From positions 46,103 through 110,102 of the forward strand of contig QCFO01000003.1 in assembly GCA_003280225.1 (NCBI GenBank): 64,000 nt of DNA. The letters are read 5' to 3'. The DNA is from Prochlorococcus sp. AG-363-K07. GTDB taxonomy: Bacteria > Cyanobacteriota > Cyanobacteriia > PCC-6307 > Cyanobiaceae. Below, piece after piece: positions 25,634-34,146 of the stretch (positions are counted from its first letter, which is position 1; every line of letters starts with the position of its first letter). Below the pieces are notes generated by a model, which was not told where the DNA came from, ran no database searches, and worked only from the letters and a program-made list of their open reading frames with translations. The position numbers and the translations under genes are program-made.

Positions 25634-26908
25634 CTACCTAATTCGGACAAAAACTAGCATATTATCGTTTGAATCTAAGTTATTAAATTTCAAAATGATT
25701 GGTTCACCAACTTGATAATCAAAGGCAAGATTTACGGCACATGCTATATTCATTTCGAGTTCATCAAAATGAACAAGAATCAGACCGAGCTTACGATTTA
25801 GATTACGAAGGAAATAACAATTCCAGATTCGATTAGCATTTATACTAAACCAATGAAATTGAGTCTTTATGGTGTTTTGCTTAACAATTTGAGTCAGTTC
25901 ATTTATTTTCAAAAGTTGCTGTTGAATCAATAGACTGATTTCTGAGTCTGGGAAAATAGATTGTTGGTCAAGGTAGTTTAGAATTTGTCGGTGAACAACT
26001 AGATCTGTATACCTTCTAATTGGTGAAGTCGCTTGTGTATAGAGATCCAGGCCAAGTCCGTTGTGTCTATCTGCATGTACTGAAGTAGTAGCTTTAGCAA
26101 GAGCTTGTTTTTTTACAAAATTTGAGATAGCAATTTTTGGATACTTTGCTAGATTTAATTTGCCAGAATTTGAAGGTAACTGGGATCTAAAAGGAATTGG
26201 AATATTATGCTCCTTAGCATATTCAGCGATTATTGTGCCAAAGAGAATCATGCTTTCACTTATTAGGCTTCGAGAAGGAGAAGGATCCATAATTCTAAGT
26301 TCTATTCTATTCTCAGTAACAACAAATTTACCTTGAGGCTCATCAAAAAAATTAGCCCCTTGATCTCGTCTCCAGTTCCTTCTTAAATTGAGAATTTCGG
26401 ACAAAACAAAAAGGTCATCTTCTTCTGGAGGGCTAAGATCAATTAATTCATTAGCTTCCTCATAACTCAAATTGTAGGTAGGTTTAATGAGCGAACTGTG
26501 TATATCAGAGAACTCGACTAAACCAGATTTATTTATCTCAACAGCGATAGATAATGCTCGATAAACTTTGCCAACTCTTAAACTGAATATACGATCAACT
26601 AGTTCCAAAGGAAACATTGGTTCTACTGAATCTGCTAGGTATAAAGAGCTGCCTCGGTTTCTAGCTTGGATGTCAAGCTCATCTCCAGCTGGGATAAATG
26701 AGCTGGGATCAGCTATATGTATAAGTATCCTATGTTTATCTACTGTTCTATCTAATGATATAGCGTCATCAATTTCAAATGAATTATGATCGTCTATTGT
26801 GTAAGTCCTGAATTTTGTATAATCTTTTAAGTTCTTTGTATTCGTTAGTGGATTATTTCCCTTTAAAAATAGATTATTAATATTATAATTATTTGGGTTC
26901 TTTACCAC
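25634..26908 (-). CDS. Short RNB-family exoribonuclease (RNase II-like), active site intact
   Basis: 3'-5' exoribonuclease. The 424-residue protein starts at GTG 26908 and lacks the two N-terminal cold-shock domains of RNase II/R. The metal loop TIDDHNSFEIDDAISLD (37-53) keeps three of the four Asp ligands, with Glu45 at the place of Asp207 of E. coli RNase II. HIADPSSFIPAG follows at 64-75, and TQATSPIRRYTDLVVHRQ is complete. The last ~45 residues may be a reduced S1-like tail. It sits between rpsR and metG on the same strand, 64 bp from rpsR. Its long, degenerate relative is at 7959-10295. Confidence 0.92.
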   Translation of the reverse strand: MVKNPNNYNINNLFLKGNNPLTNTKNLKDYTKFRTYTIDDHNSFEIDDAISLDRTVDKHRILIHIADPSSFIPAGDELDIQARNRGSSLYLADSVEPMFPLELVDRIFSLRVGKVYRALSIAVEINKSGLVEFSDIHSSLIKPTYNLSYEEANELIDLSPPEEDDLFVLSEILNLRRNWRRDQGANFFDEPQGKFVVTENRIELRIMDPSPSRSLISESMILFGTIIAEYAKEHNIPIPFRSQLPSNSGKLNLAKYPKIAISNFVKKQALAKATTSVHADRHNGLGLDLYTQATSPIRRYTDLVVHRQILNYLDQQSIFPDSEISLLIQQQLLKINELTQIVKQNTIKTQFHWFSINANRIWNCYFLRNLNRKLGLILVHFDELEMNIACAVNLAFDYQVGEPIILKFNNLDSNDNMLVFVRIR

Positions 26909-26972
26909 TTGATTGAGAATATCTTAATAATTAAGTGAAATGGTGCAAATAAAATAACTTATAGACTTAATT

Positions 26973-27194
26973 TCAACCTTCTGGATTGACAAAAGGAAGC
27001 AAAGCAACAATTCGAGCTCTCTTTACAGCGTTAGTCAAATCGCGTTGTTGCTTAGCTGTTAGGCCAGTTAGCCGACGGGGTAGTATTTTTCCTCTATCTG
27101 TAATGAACTTTTTGAGGAGATCTACATCCTTATAATCTATTGGATCTCCAGGTTTGATAGGAGATAATTTTTGCTTAAAAAAGGAATTTGACAT
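26973..27194 (-). CDS. rpsR: 30S ribosomal protein S18
   Basis: The 73-residue protein has the S18 core [20 protein letters not shown] followed by [20 protein letters not shown] and a [12 protein letters not shown] end. It is a small-subunit platform protein partnered with S6. It is directly downstream of rpmG (34-bp gap), the usual L33-S18 arrangement in cyanobacteria and plastids, so both are read from one promoter. Confidence 0.97.
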   Translation of the reverse strand: MSNSFFKQKLSPIKPGDPIDYKDVDLLKKFITDRGKILPRRLTGLTAKQQRDLTNAVKRARIVALLPFVNPEG

Positions 27195-27228
27195 CAGATT
27201 TAGAAAAGGGTTAAGGGTGCGCAGGAGT

Positions 27229-27423
27229 TTATTTAATCTCCTTATGTAGAGTCATTTTGTTGCAATGCGTGCAGAACTTTTTGATTTCTAACCGTTCCGT
27301 AGTGTTTCGGCGGTTCTTCTCTGTGGTATACCTTGACACTCCTGGGGAGCGCTTGGCGTGGTTGGACCGGCATTCAGTGCACTCTAGGGTGATCACTATC
27401 CGGACGCCCTTGTTTTTTGCCAT
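27229..27423 (-). CDS. rpmG: 50S ribosomal protein L33
   Basis: The 64-residue protein begins [20 protein letters not shown] and has the Cys pairs CTEC and CTHC of zinc-binding L33, together with [17 protein letters not shown] at its end. ATG 27423 is the natural start; the frame runs 12 codons further without sense. It is in the L33-S18 unit and is divergent from pheT across 117 bp, which should hold both promoters. Confidence 0.97.
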   Translation of the reverse strand: MAKNKGVRIVITLECTECRSNHAKRSPGVSRYTTEKNRRNTTERLEIKKFCTHCNKMTLHKEIK

Positions 27424-27540
27424 AAGGACGTACGCCGCAAAAGCTAAGCGTGGATACAAACCACAATCTTACAAGCCCGACGTCCCCCACCTAAATTCAC
27501 CTATTGATTCGTAGGATCTAAGACTCTTCTAAAGACACCC

Positions 27541-30048
27541 ATGAGAGTGCCCCTGTCCTGGCTCAAGGACATGCTCAAAATTGAAATTCCTATAGATGAA
27601 CTAGCTGAGAAGCTTTCTATAGCAGGTTTTGAGGTTGAATCCCTTGATGATCTCTCAAAAAACGCAGAGGGTGTAGTTGTTGGATACGTCGTTGATAAAG
27701 AGGCGCACCCGAATGCAGATAAATTAAGTGTCTGCCAAGTGAATGTTGGTTCTAAAACAAACTTACAAATAGTTTGTGGAGCTAAGAACGTTAAAGAAGG
27801 AGCATATGTAGCAGTAGCGACGGAAGGAAGCGTGCTGCGTGCAAAAGGAATCAAAATAAAGGCGAGTAAATTGCGAGGGATAAGTAGTCAAGGGATGATT
27901 TGCTCCTTAGAAGAATTAGGCCTGAAAAGTGAGCAAGATGGAATATATATTTTTGACTCGATAACAGAAGTTGGCGATTTGATAGGTAAATCAGTCAATG
28001 GGCTGTTGGGTTTAGATGAAACAGTTATCGAGTTGGCAATCACAGCAAATCGACCAGATGGGATGTCAGTTAGAGGTATTGCGCAAGAGATTGCAGCATT
28101 AACAAAAGAGAGGTTAAAACTACCTAATTTTGAGAGTATGTGTGAATATAGTGAGTTAAAATCAGAGAATTTTAAATGCGATGCGTTAAGCAAAAATTGT
28201 ATCTATGGAATAGCCTTAATTGAATTAGGTGATATAGCGAAGTATCCGAACGATAAAGTTAAGGATAGGATAGAAAAATGTGGTATAAATTCTGTTAATC
28301 CAATAGTTGATATAACAAATTATGTAATGCTAGAACAAGGGCAACCACTCCACGCTTTTGATGCAGATCTCCTAGATAAATTAATAGGAAGAACGGTGAA
28401 GGAAGATGATTTCGGTTTAAGATTGGCCAAAGAGAGTGAAACATTTAAGACACTAGATGCGTCTGAAGTAAGCCTTAATGAAGATTCTACAGTTGTGACT
28501 TGTGCAGATATACCAATAGCAGTAGCAGGAGTGATTGGAGGAAAAGATACTGCAGTAAGTCAAAAAACCAAAAGGATTTGGCTTGAATCGGCTGTGTTTT
28601 CTCAAAAATCTGTAAGGAACAGCTCAAGGTCTCTAGGTATAAGGACGGAATCAAGTGCGAGATATGAAAAGGGCATAACTAAAGAGTTCACTCTTAATTC
28701 AGCTCAAAGAGTTATAAGTCTAATAGGTCAATGTGAAAAAGATATAGAAACTATGGGGTGGTATATTGGAAATAATCAAAAAGAAATACTAACAGTTGGG
28801 TTAAGACAAAAAAGAGTTACTAAGCTACTAGGATTAATAAGTTCTACAAAAGAGGATATTGAGCAATCTAAAGAGAAGAGTAATGATCTAAAAATTAATA
28901 TTATCCCAAACCGTGATAGAGAATTAACAAATGAGGAAATTGAGTTAGCACTAAATGCAATTGGATGCAAAACATTTCCATCTGAAGAAGGTTGGGATGT
29001 AGAAATTCCTGATATACGTAAAAACGACCTAAAGAGAGAGATTGATCTCATAGAGGAAGTAGCTCGAATAATCGGTTATGACAGGTTTTGCTCAAGACTT
29101 CCTGAACCAATTAATCCTGGACAACTTAATTCGAGACTAAAAGCAGAAAGGCGACTAAGGGATGCTCTCTGTAGCAAAGGTCTAAACGAGATTACAACAT
29201 TTTCATTAGTACCAAAGGATGAGGATAATTATAAACAAATACCCATAAGAAATCCTCTTCTAACGGAAACTAGTAATCTCAGGACTAATTTATGGGAAGA
29301 ACATTTAAAGATATGCGAAAGAAATCTACAATCCGGGAAGAAATACTGCTGGATATTTGAAATAGGGAAAATATATACAAATGAAAAGGGCAAAATAGAA
29401 GAGTCTTCTATGTTATCGGGTATTCTCTGTGAGAAAAATAGATTGGAGAGGTGGTCAGAATCAGCTAAAAGTAAATTTGACTATTATAAAGCTAGAGGAA
29501 TATTAGCAAGCATATTTATTTCATTAAAACTTGAGATAAGAGACCAACCGATTACGTCTCCAATTGAAAGATATCACCCTGGAAGGACTTCTGATCTAAT
29601 TCTAGAGGGCAGGAAGATAGGAATATTTGGAGAGGTTCATCCTGAAATGCTGGACAATCTAGATTTGCCAAGGCAAACTTATATCTTTGAACTAGATCTA
29701 GATAAGATTATTGATTCAGTTACAAGAAAAAACAAATGGTTGGCTAACTTTAAAGAGTTCTCGACAAAACCGTTCCTGGAAAGAGACTTATCAATTATCT
29801 TACCAAAGAAATTTCTATCAGTTATGGTACAGGACTGTATCAAGAAAACAGGTAAATCGCTTCTAGAAAAAGTGGAGATTATAGACAGATACTACTCTGA
29901 TTCTATTGGAGAAGAGAATTATGGGTTAACATTTCGGCTTTCCTTTAGAGATAAAGAAAACATTCTCTCAGACAAAGATGTCAGTCCCATCTACGATAAG
30001 ATCTGTAACTCTGTAAGTAGAGAATTCAGAGCTCAATTAAGAGTGTAA
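27541..30048 (+). CDS. pheT: Phenylalanyl-tRNA synthetase beta subunit
   Basis: The 835-residue protein has the N-terminal B1/EMAP-like tRNA-binding domain (VVGYVVDKEAHPNADKLSVC, about 46-65), B3/B4 editing domain (VNPIVDITNYVMLEQGQPLH, about 257-276), B5 (IEEVARIIGYDRF), core catalytic-like and ferredoxin-fold anticodon-binding domains (FKEFSTKPFLERDLSIILP). It forms the alpha2-beta2 enzyme with PheS, whose gene is not in this window. Length is slightly above the usual ~800. Its 3' end overlaps the convergent rlmD by 12 bp. Confidence 0.96.
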   Translation: MRVPLSWLKDMLKIEIPIDELAEKLSIAGFEVESLDDLSKNAEGVVVGYVVDKEAHPNADKLSVCQVNVGSKTNLQIVCGAKNVKEGAYVAVATEGSVLRAKGIKIKASKLRGISSQGMICSLEELGLKSEQDGIYIFDSITEVGDLIGKSVNGLLGLDETVIELAITANRPDGMSVRGIAQEIAALTKERLKLPNFESMCEYSELKSENFKCDALSKNCIYGIALIELGDIAKYPNDKVKDRIEKCGINSVNPIVDITNYVMLEQGQPLHAFDADLLDKLIGRTVKEDDFGLRLAKESETFKTLDASEVSLNEDSTVVTCADIPIAVAGVIGGKDTAVSQKTKRIWLESAVFSQKSVRNSSRSLGIRTESSARYEKGITKEFTLNSAQRVISLIGQCEKDIETMGWYIGNNQKEILTVGLRQKRVTKLLGLISSTKEDIEQSKEKSNDLKINIIPNRDRELTNEEIELALNAIGCKTFPSEEGWDVEIPDIRKNDLKREIDLIEEVARIIGYDRFCSRLPEPINPGQLNSRLKAERRLRDALCSKGLNEITTFSLVPKDEDNYKQIPIRNPLLTETSNLRTNLWEEHLKICERNLQSGKKYCWIFEIGKIYTNEKGKIEESSMLSGILCEKNRLERWSESAKSKFDYYKARGILASIFISLKLEIRDQPITSPIERYHPGRTSDLILEGRKIGIFGEVHPEMLDNLDLPRQTYIFELDLDKIIDSVTRKNKWLANFKEFSTKPFLERDLSIILPKKFLSVMVQDCIKKTGKSLLEKVEIIDRYYSDSIGEENYGLTFRLSFRDKENILSDKDVSPIYDKICNSVSREFRAQLRV

Positions 30049-31470
30049 AAGTTGAAGTAATGCCAAGGCTTCTATATGTAATGTATTGGGAAAAAAATCT
30101 GCTGGAATAACACTTTTAACCTCATAGGCCGAACATAAATATGTTAAATCTCTAGCCAAAGTAGAGGGATTACAACTGAGATAGGCAATCTTGGTTGGCT
30201 TGGCCTCTAGGATAATATCTATAACAGCTCTACTTAATCCTTTTCGAGGGGGATCTAGAACTAGTGCACATTTAGAATTCAAATAAAGGGACAGATTGGA
30301 AGCTACATCACCTTGAACAAACGAAACACTTTTCAAACGATTTAACAAAGAGTTCAAGTGGGCGGTTTTAATAGCATTCTTAGATATTTCTAGACCTACA
30401 ACCTTATATCCATAAGCGGCTAGTGGAAGTGAAATTGTACCTATCCCGCAATAGGCATCTATAATTGTGATTGAGTTATGGGAATTTTGAAACCAGCTAC
30501 AAATAGAATTAACCATAGTTTCTGCCTTTTTTGTATTGATCTGAAAAAAGCTAGTTGCATCAACATAGAAATTCAAATTACAGAATTCCTCAGTAATAAA
30601 CTGACTTCCTGCCAGTATTAAGTTTGTGTCGCCTAATATCCTATTTGATTTTTGCTGTTGAATATTAAGATAAATAGATTTTAATTCAGGGATATATTCC
30701 TTTAAATCATGAGCAAATTCATAATAATAAGCGAGTTTACTATCAGAAGTATCTACAAACGTAAGTAATACCTCAGAAGTATTTTTCCCAACCCTCAAAC
30801 CAAGGTATTTAGGTGTGATAGGTGTTTTACCTTGAGATAATTTGATCCTGATAAATTCCTTAAGTAGACTTATAACATGAGGGTATAAAGCTGATATGGC
30901 CGAGTCAAGAATAAGGCAATGCTCGAAATTTATAATTTCGTGTGTTTTTCGTTTATAATAGCCTGCTTTGAGATTATAATCCTTATCAAATTGAAGAGGC
31001 ACTAAGGTTCTATTCCTATAGCCAAATTCTGGTCCTGAAGATATACAAGATAAATCAAGTGGCAGAGAAATATCAAATAAGCGTCCGAAAACATCCCTAA
31101 TGTGCTTAATCTTGATCTCTATTTGATAATCATAAAATATATGTTGAATAGAGCAGCCACCGCACGCCTCTGAAACTGAACAAGGGGGAATACGCCTATG
31201 AATCGAGAGATTCTCAATCTGAATAAGATTTGAGAACCAGTATGGGCCATGCTTATGAGAAATTGCTACAGATGCTCTTTCTCCAGGAATTAAATTAGGA
31301 GTAAGAATTATCCAGGAATGCCAACTAGATATTCCATTACCAAATAAATCAAGATCTCTACATTGAACTAGGATTTTTTCCCCAGGCGAAGGAATTTGAT
31401 TGGAGTTTTGAGATTCCAAAACATTAAATGTAAAGAAGGAGCCTCTACTTATAGCAATGCATGTAAGCAA
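30037..31470 (-). CDS. rlmD: 23S rRNA (uracil-1939-C5)-methyltransferase RlmD-like
   Basis: S-adenosylmethionine-dependent RNA methyltransferase of the TrmA/RlmD family. A TRAM domain lies at about 25-85, Fe-S cysteines in PPCSVSEACGGCSIQH (about 95-110) and EFCLI-type CLIL, methyltransferase motif IIDAYCGIGTISLPLA (about 340-355), LVLDPPRKGLSRAVID (about 406-421) and the catalytic Cys in AYLSCNPSTLARDL (about 432-445). The open frame starts with TTG at 31470; a second TTG at 31419 (ESQNSNQIPSPGEK) is also possible and no ATG fits. The 3' end overlaps pheT by 12 bp. Confidence 0.9.
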   Translation of the reverse strand: MLTCIAISRGSFFTFNVLESQNSNQIPSPGEKILVQCRDLDLFGNGISSWHSWIILTPNLIPGERASVAISHKHGPYWFSNLIQIENLSIHRRIPPCSVSEACGGCSIQHIFYDYQIEIKIKHIRDVFGRLFDISLPLDLSCISSGPEFGYRNRTLVPLQFDKDYNLKAGYYKRKTHEIINFEHCLILDSAISALYPHVISLLKEFIRIKLSQGKTPITPKYLGLRVGKNTSEVLLTFVDTSDSKLAYYYEFAHDLKEYIPELKSIYLNIQQQKSNRILGDTNLILAGSQFITEEFCNLNFYVDATSFFQINTKKAETMVNSICSWFQNSHNSITIIDAYCGIGTISLPLAAYGYKVVGLEISKNAIKTAHLNSLLNRLKSVSFVQGDVASNLSLYLNSKCALVLDPPRKGLSRAVIDIILEAKPTKIAYLSCNPSTLARDLTYLCSAYEVKSVIPADFFPNTLHIEALALLQLLHS

Positions 31471-31672
31471 GAAGGTCTCACTAGTAATCTAATAGACTCA
31501 AGTAAGGACTAAGTAGTAGTCCAATAATAGACTAATGAGCATAGCAGGATCCAAGTAACCAATGATTTATTTAGCTGACGTCAGGGTGAAAAGAAACTGA
31601 TAGATTATCCTATAGTCTCTTAAGTCTCATCATGGTCTACCTGAGAGACTCGTATAGAGTCCAATATGAGAT

Positions 31673-31918
31673 ATGGAAGTCTTGGTGCTTTATTTGAGAT
31701 TAAAGGGTTTAAGTAAGCTTCCTGTCATCATCGAAGAATTAAAGGTAACCAGCTTTATGGTTCAAAACCTAAAAAAATTTATAGCAGAACAGGTCCACAG
31801 AATCCTTAGCCAAATTGCAAAAGTAAAGCCAAATAGATTGATATGTTGCTGTCATTTATAACGAAGAAAAATCAGAGAAAAGGTCCAAGAACATGTCCGT
31901 CAAATCATACAAGAGTAA
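31673..31918 (+). pseudogene. Possible decayed small gene with in-frame stop
   Basis: An ATG frame of 62 residues (MEVLVLYLRLKGLSKLPVII at its start) ends in TAA at 31859-31861. The same frame stays open for another 18 codons, encoding RRKIREKVQEHVRQIIQE, to a TAA at 31916. The segment before the stop contains AEQVHRILSQIAK and the segment after it QEHVRQIIQE. The two resemble each other, as if a repeat had been cut by a nonsense change. There is no clear ribosome-binding site, and no family is recognised. It may be a relic or simple chance. Confidence 0.25.
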
Positions 31919-32013
31919 TTCTAACTGGTCTTACATGAGACCTAATCCAAGTCTAGTAACGAGACCAGAGTAAGATAGCTTATACGTGCTGAGCACGCGT
32001 CAAGCCAAAGACA

Positions 32014-32072
32014 AAAGCACTTTGCATTAGCGTAACTGTCTATATGACAGTTACGCTAATGCAAAGTGCTTT
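32014..32072. repeat. Perfect 27-bp inverted repeat with 5-base loop
   Basis: Arms 32014-32040 and 32046-32072 are exactly complementary, without a mismatch, around TATAT. The arm contains GCACTTTGCATTAGCGTAAC. There is no T-run, so it is not a standard intrinsic terminator, and no gene ends nearby. It lies inside the hairpin-rich 31.5-32.4 kb interval. On either strand it would form a very stable RNA hairpin, and on DNA a cruciform. Confidence 0.95.
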
Positions 32073-32485
32073 GCTATGACTTGTTTATATCTCCTCATTT
32101 CAGGACTGGACAAATTATGGACAAATCAGAGGCTCAAAATGTCAGTTGTCAAAGATAATTAAATTCTTAGACGTATATTTGCACCTTTTTACAAACTAAA
32201 TTCAATAATAATGGCATTACAAATCTCACTCTAGACCTACTATGAGATTAATATATAGACTCATATAGGATTTGTGAGATTGTTTGGCGTTGGCAGACAA
32301 GGCAATCGAGACATTAGAGACTTCCCTAATACCGTTCTATTCAGTCTTACTCTAGAACCAGATCGAGTCACATTCTGAGACTAGGATAGGAATATTGAAT
32401 TTGGAATTAGTACTTTTAATTTCAGGCTATATGGGTAGTAAATGAAGGTCCTAAGCGTTTCATAAAATCTTCATGGCTGAAATCT

Positions 32486-33568
32486 TTAGTTTTTTTTGCT
32501 GTCTGTTCTCCTATATAAGTCTTTAAGAAGTTGATAGGCTTCATTTACTCTTCTCATACTTTCAGTTGTACCTCCTGAATCAGGATGTGCCATAAGAGCC
32601 TTATTTTTGTATGCTTCGCGAATACTTAACAATGTCAACGATGCCCCAGCCTTAGTTGGTAGTCCTAAAAGCTTGAGAGCTCCGTGTACTGTCATCGTTG
32701 ACTCCAATGTTTGGAACGAAGTTACCTTGTTGCTTCTCTTGAATTTATTCACAAACCTTCTGATCAAAGTGGGGATTCTTTCAGGCAGGTTATTTGAGGA
32801 GAATGGATCTTCCAAAATACCTGCTATCACAACAATTCGCTGGAGATTAGGAGATTTGATTGTCCAATTCGGACAGTAACCAGACATTAAAATGTTTGCT
32901 GCAGACCATGTAAATGTCCTAGCTTCATTTGTATCAATATTTGGCCATATATCTCTTGCTAACCACAACATTGCAGCTTCTATTACATTATCCTTTGGTT
33001 GTTGACCGTATAAATTCAACCAATGATCATTTGCCACTTTTAGTGCATTCTGAATTTCGATATCAGATACCGTCGCTAGGACCTTATCGTCTAAAATATT
33101 CGACTTTTTAAGTTCATTAAGACTATGACGAATATTTTTCGTATTTTTCTGTACAAATGTAGGCAGATTTATTCCAGAATTATCATTTTGTGTATAAATC
33201 TCTCTCAAATTTGTATCTTGCCTAGCAGAACTGTAATCGAATTTAGCAGTCGAATCATCGGATGTTTTAATGTCGCTAGTAGTTATAAGAACAAGTGCTT
33301 TGTTCTCGTTATAAATAGATTGATCTTCTAAATCAGAAAGGTCTCTTTGCTCTTTAGTATTACTACTAGGTGATACATCCTTGTTATTGAAATCGCTATT
33401 ATAAGAATCATCTACAGTTTCATCGAAGATTTCTTCTAAAAGTCTCTCTAATACATCACCCCTAGCTCGAAGACCCCACTCGGGTTTCAACTGATCTAGC
33501 CGCTCAATAAGGTCGTTCGGAAGATCAACGGAAATCCGACGTGATCCTGGTTGTTCAGAGTGATTCAC
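32486..33568 (-). CDS. Ribbon-helix-helix / J-domain fusion protein
   Basis: The 360-residue protein joins two domains. Residues 10-47 (RRISVDLPNDLIERLDQLKP and RGDVLERLLEEIF) look like a CopG-type ribbon-helix-helix DNA-binding motif. Residues ~300-352 form a J-domain: LKLLGLPTKAGASLTLLSIR, then AYKNKALMAHPDSGGTTESM with the essential HPD that stimulates DnaK. Between them is a polar low-complexity linker (about 50-150) and a helical middle region (about 165-290) with a CPNW motif. The combination suggests recruitment of DnaK to DNA or to a regulator, but no function is known to me. It is monocistronic. Confidence 0.78.
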   Translation of the reverse strand: MNHSEQPGSRRISVDLPNDLIERLDQLKPEWGLRARGDVLERLLEEIFDETVDDSYNSDFNNKDVSPSSNTKEQRDLSDLEDQSIYNENKALVLITTSDIKTSDDSTAKFDYSSARQDTNLREIYTQNDNSGINLPTFVQKNTKNIRHSLNELKKSNILDDKVLATVSDIEIQNALKVANDHWLNLYGQQPKDNVIEAAMLWLARDIWPNIDTNEARTFTWSAANILMSGYCPNWTIKSPNLQRIVVIAGILEDPFSSNNLPERIPTLIRRFVNKFKRSNKVTSFQTLESTMTVHGALKLLGLPTKAGASLTLLSIREAYKNKALMAHPDSGGTTESMRRVNEAYQLLKDLYRRTDSKKN

Positions 33569-33893
33569 AGCTAGGCAACCAACGATCTAATTTTAATTCG
33601 CTGTCGCTTGAAATTCCATCAAAAGTGGACAGCTACACATAATAATTAAAGATAGATAATTTCAATTAATACTATTGCGACCTTTTAATAACAAATAGGA
33701 TAACCAACAAAATGAATTAAATTATGTAAAAACAAAAACTCCTCAAAATTTCAGATATTATTCAGACAGTAATCCTAATACGATTTCACTAGATTTCTGA
33801 TCAGGGACATTTATACATCTGTCCATAACAGGACAAAATTACACTCGAAACAAACTCAAATCTGCCACAATATTCATATATTTGATTAAAACC
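33569..33893. other. Intergenic region, little visible
   Basis: This AT-rich gap separates the divergent RHH/J-domain gene and the small coiled-coil gene. Apart from GGACA/TGTCC words at 33805-33809, 33820-33824 and 33831-33835, which could form small hairpins, I see no gene or strong motif. Promoters for both flanking genes should lie here. Confidence 0.5.
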
Positions 33894-34088
33894 ATGCGAA
33901 GAAATGACTGCTCTCCCTCAAGCTCATTTGACTTCAACCAAAAAAGAAAAATTTATTTAGAGCGTAAACTTAACTTTCTATCACTTTTTCGGGATTCACT
34001 TGAACGGAGGTTATCTGCTGTTGACGCTTCTATCAATACCTTGAAAGAACAAATTCGAAGAGAACGAGAGCAAATGATAGATGAATAG
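33894..34088 (+). CDS. Small coiled-coil-type protein, unknown function
   Basis: The ATG at 33894 gives 64 residues; the frame can also start at TTG 33882. After a Ser-rich N-terminus (about 1-15) the rest is one continuous charged helix with heptad-like leucines: YLERKLNFLSLFRDSLERRL, then AVDASINTLKEQIRREREQM. Short ERKLxFLxxFRDxLERR proteins occur in marine picocyanobacteria as far as I recall, but their role is not known. The stop codon lies inside the first of three tandem 20-bp repeats. Confidence 0.6.
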   Translation: MRRNDCSPSSSFDFNQKRKIYLERKLNFLSLFRDSLERRLSAVDASINTLKEQIRREREQMIDE

Positions 34089-34142
34089 TTTAACTAACTA
34101 AAGAATAGTTTAACTAACTAAAGAATAGTTTAACTAACTAAC
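34083..34142. repeat. Three tandem copies of a 20-bp repeat
   Basis: The unit GAATAGTTTAACTAACTAAA is present at 34083-34102 and 34103-34122, and with one changed final base at 34123-34142. Each unit includes TAACTAACTAA, which gives stop codons in all three forward frames. The first copy contains the stop codon of the small upstream gene. The array ends 4 bp before the stop of the convergent Ap4A phosphorylase-like gene. Confidence 0.97.
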
Positions 34143-34146
34143 AATT

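Larger units (their letters stand above)
31471..32485. other. 1-kb gene-poor region rich in inverted repeats
   Basis: No convincing gene fills this stretch, which is long for so compact a genome. It contains many short inverted repeats built around AGTCTC/GAGACT-like words: GGACTA..TAGTCC (31506-31522), AGTCTCT..AGAGACT (about 31615-31650), CTGGTCT..AGACCAG (31925-31968, with inner GGTCT-TACATG-AGACC), CGTGC-TGA-GCACG (31985-31997), and the perfect 27-bp hairpin at 32014-32072. A weak frame at 31673-31918 (interrupted by one TAA) is listed separately. Such density suggests structured RNA, a decayed element or a regulatory region; the sequence does not decide among these. Confidence 0.6.

Noticed and set aside
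31471..32485. Prophage or integrated island
   Set aside because: No integrase, transposase or attachment-site pair was seen, and the nearest tRNA is 10 kb away.
34083..34142. CRISPR array
   Set aside because: The repeats are directly tandem with no spacers and there are only three; no cas genes are near.
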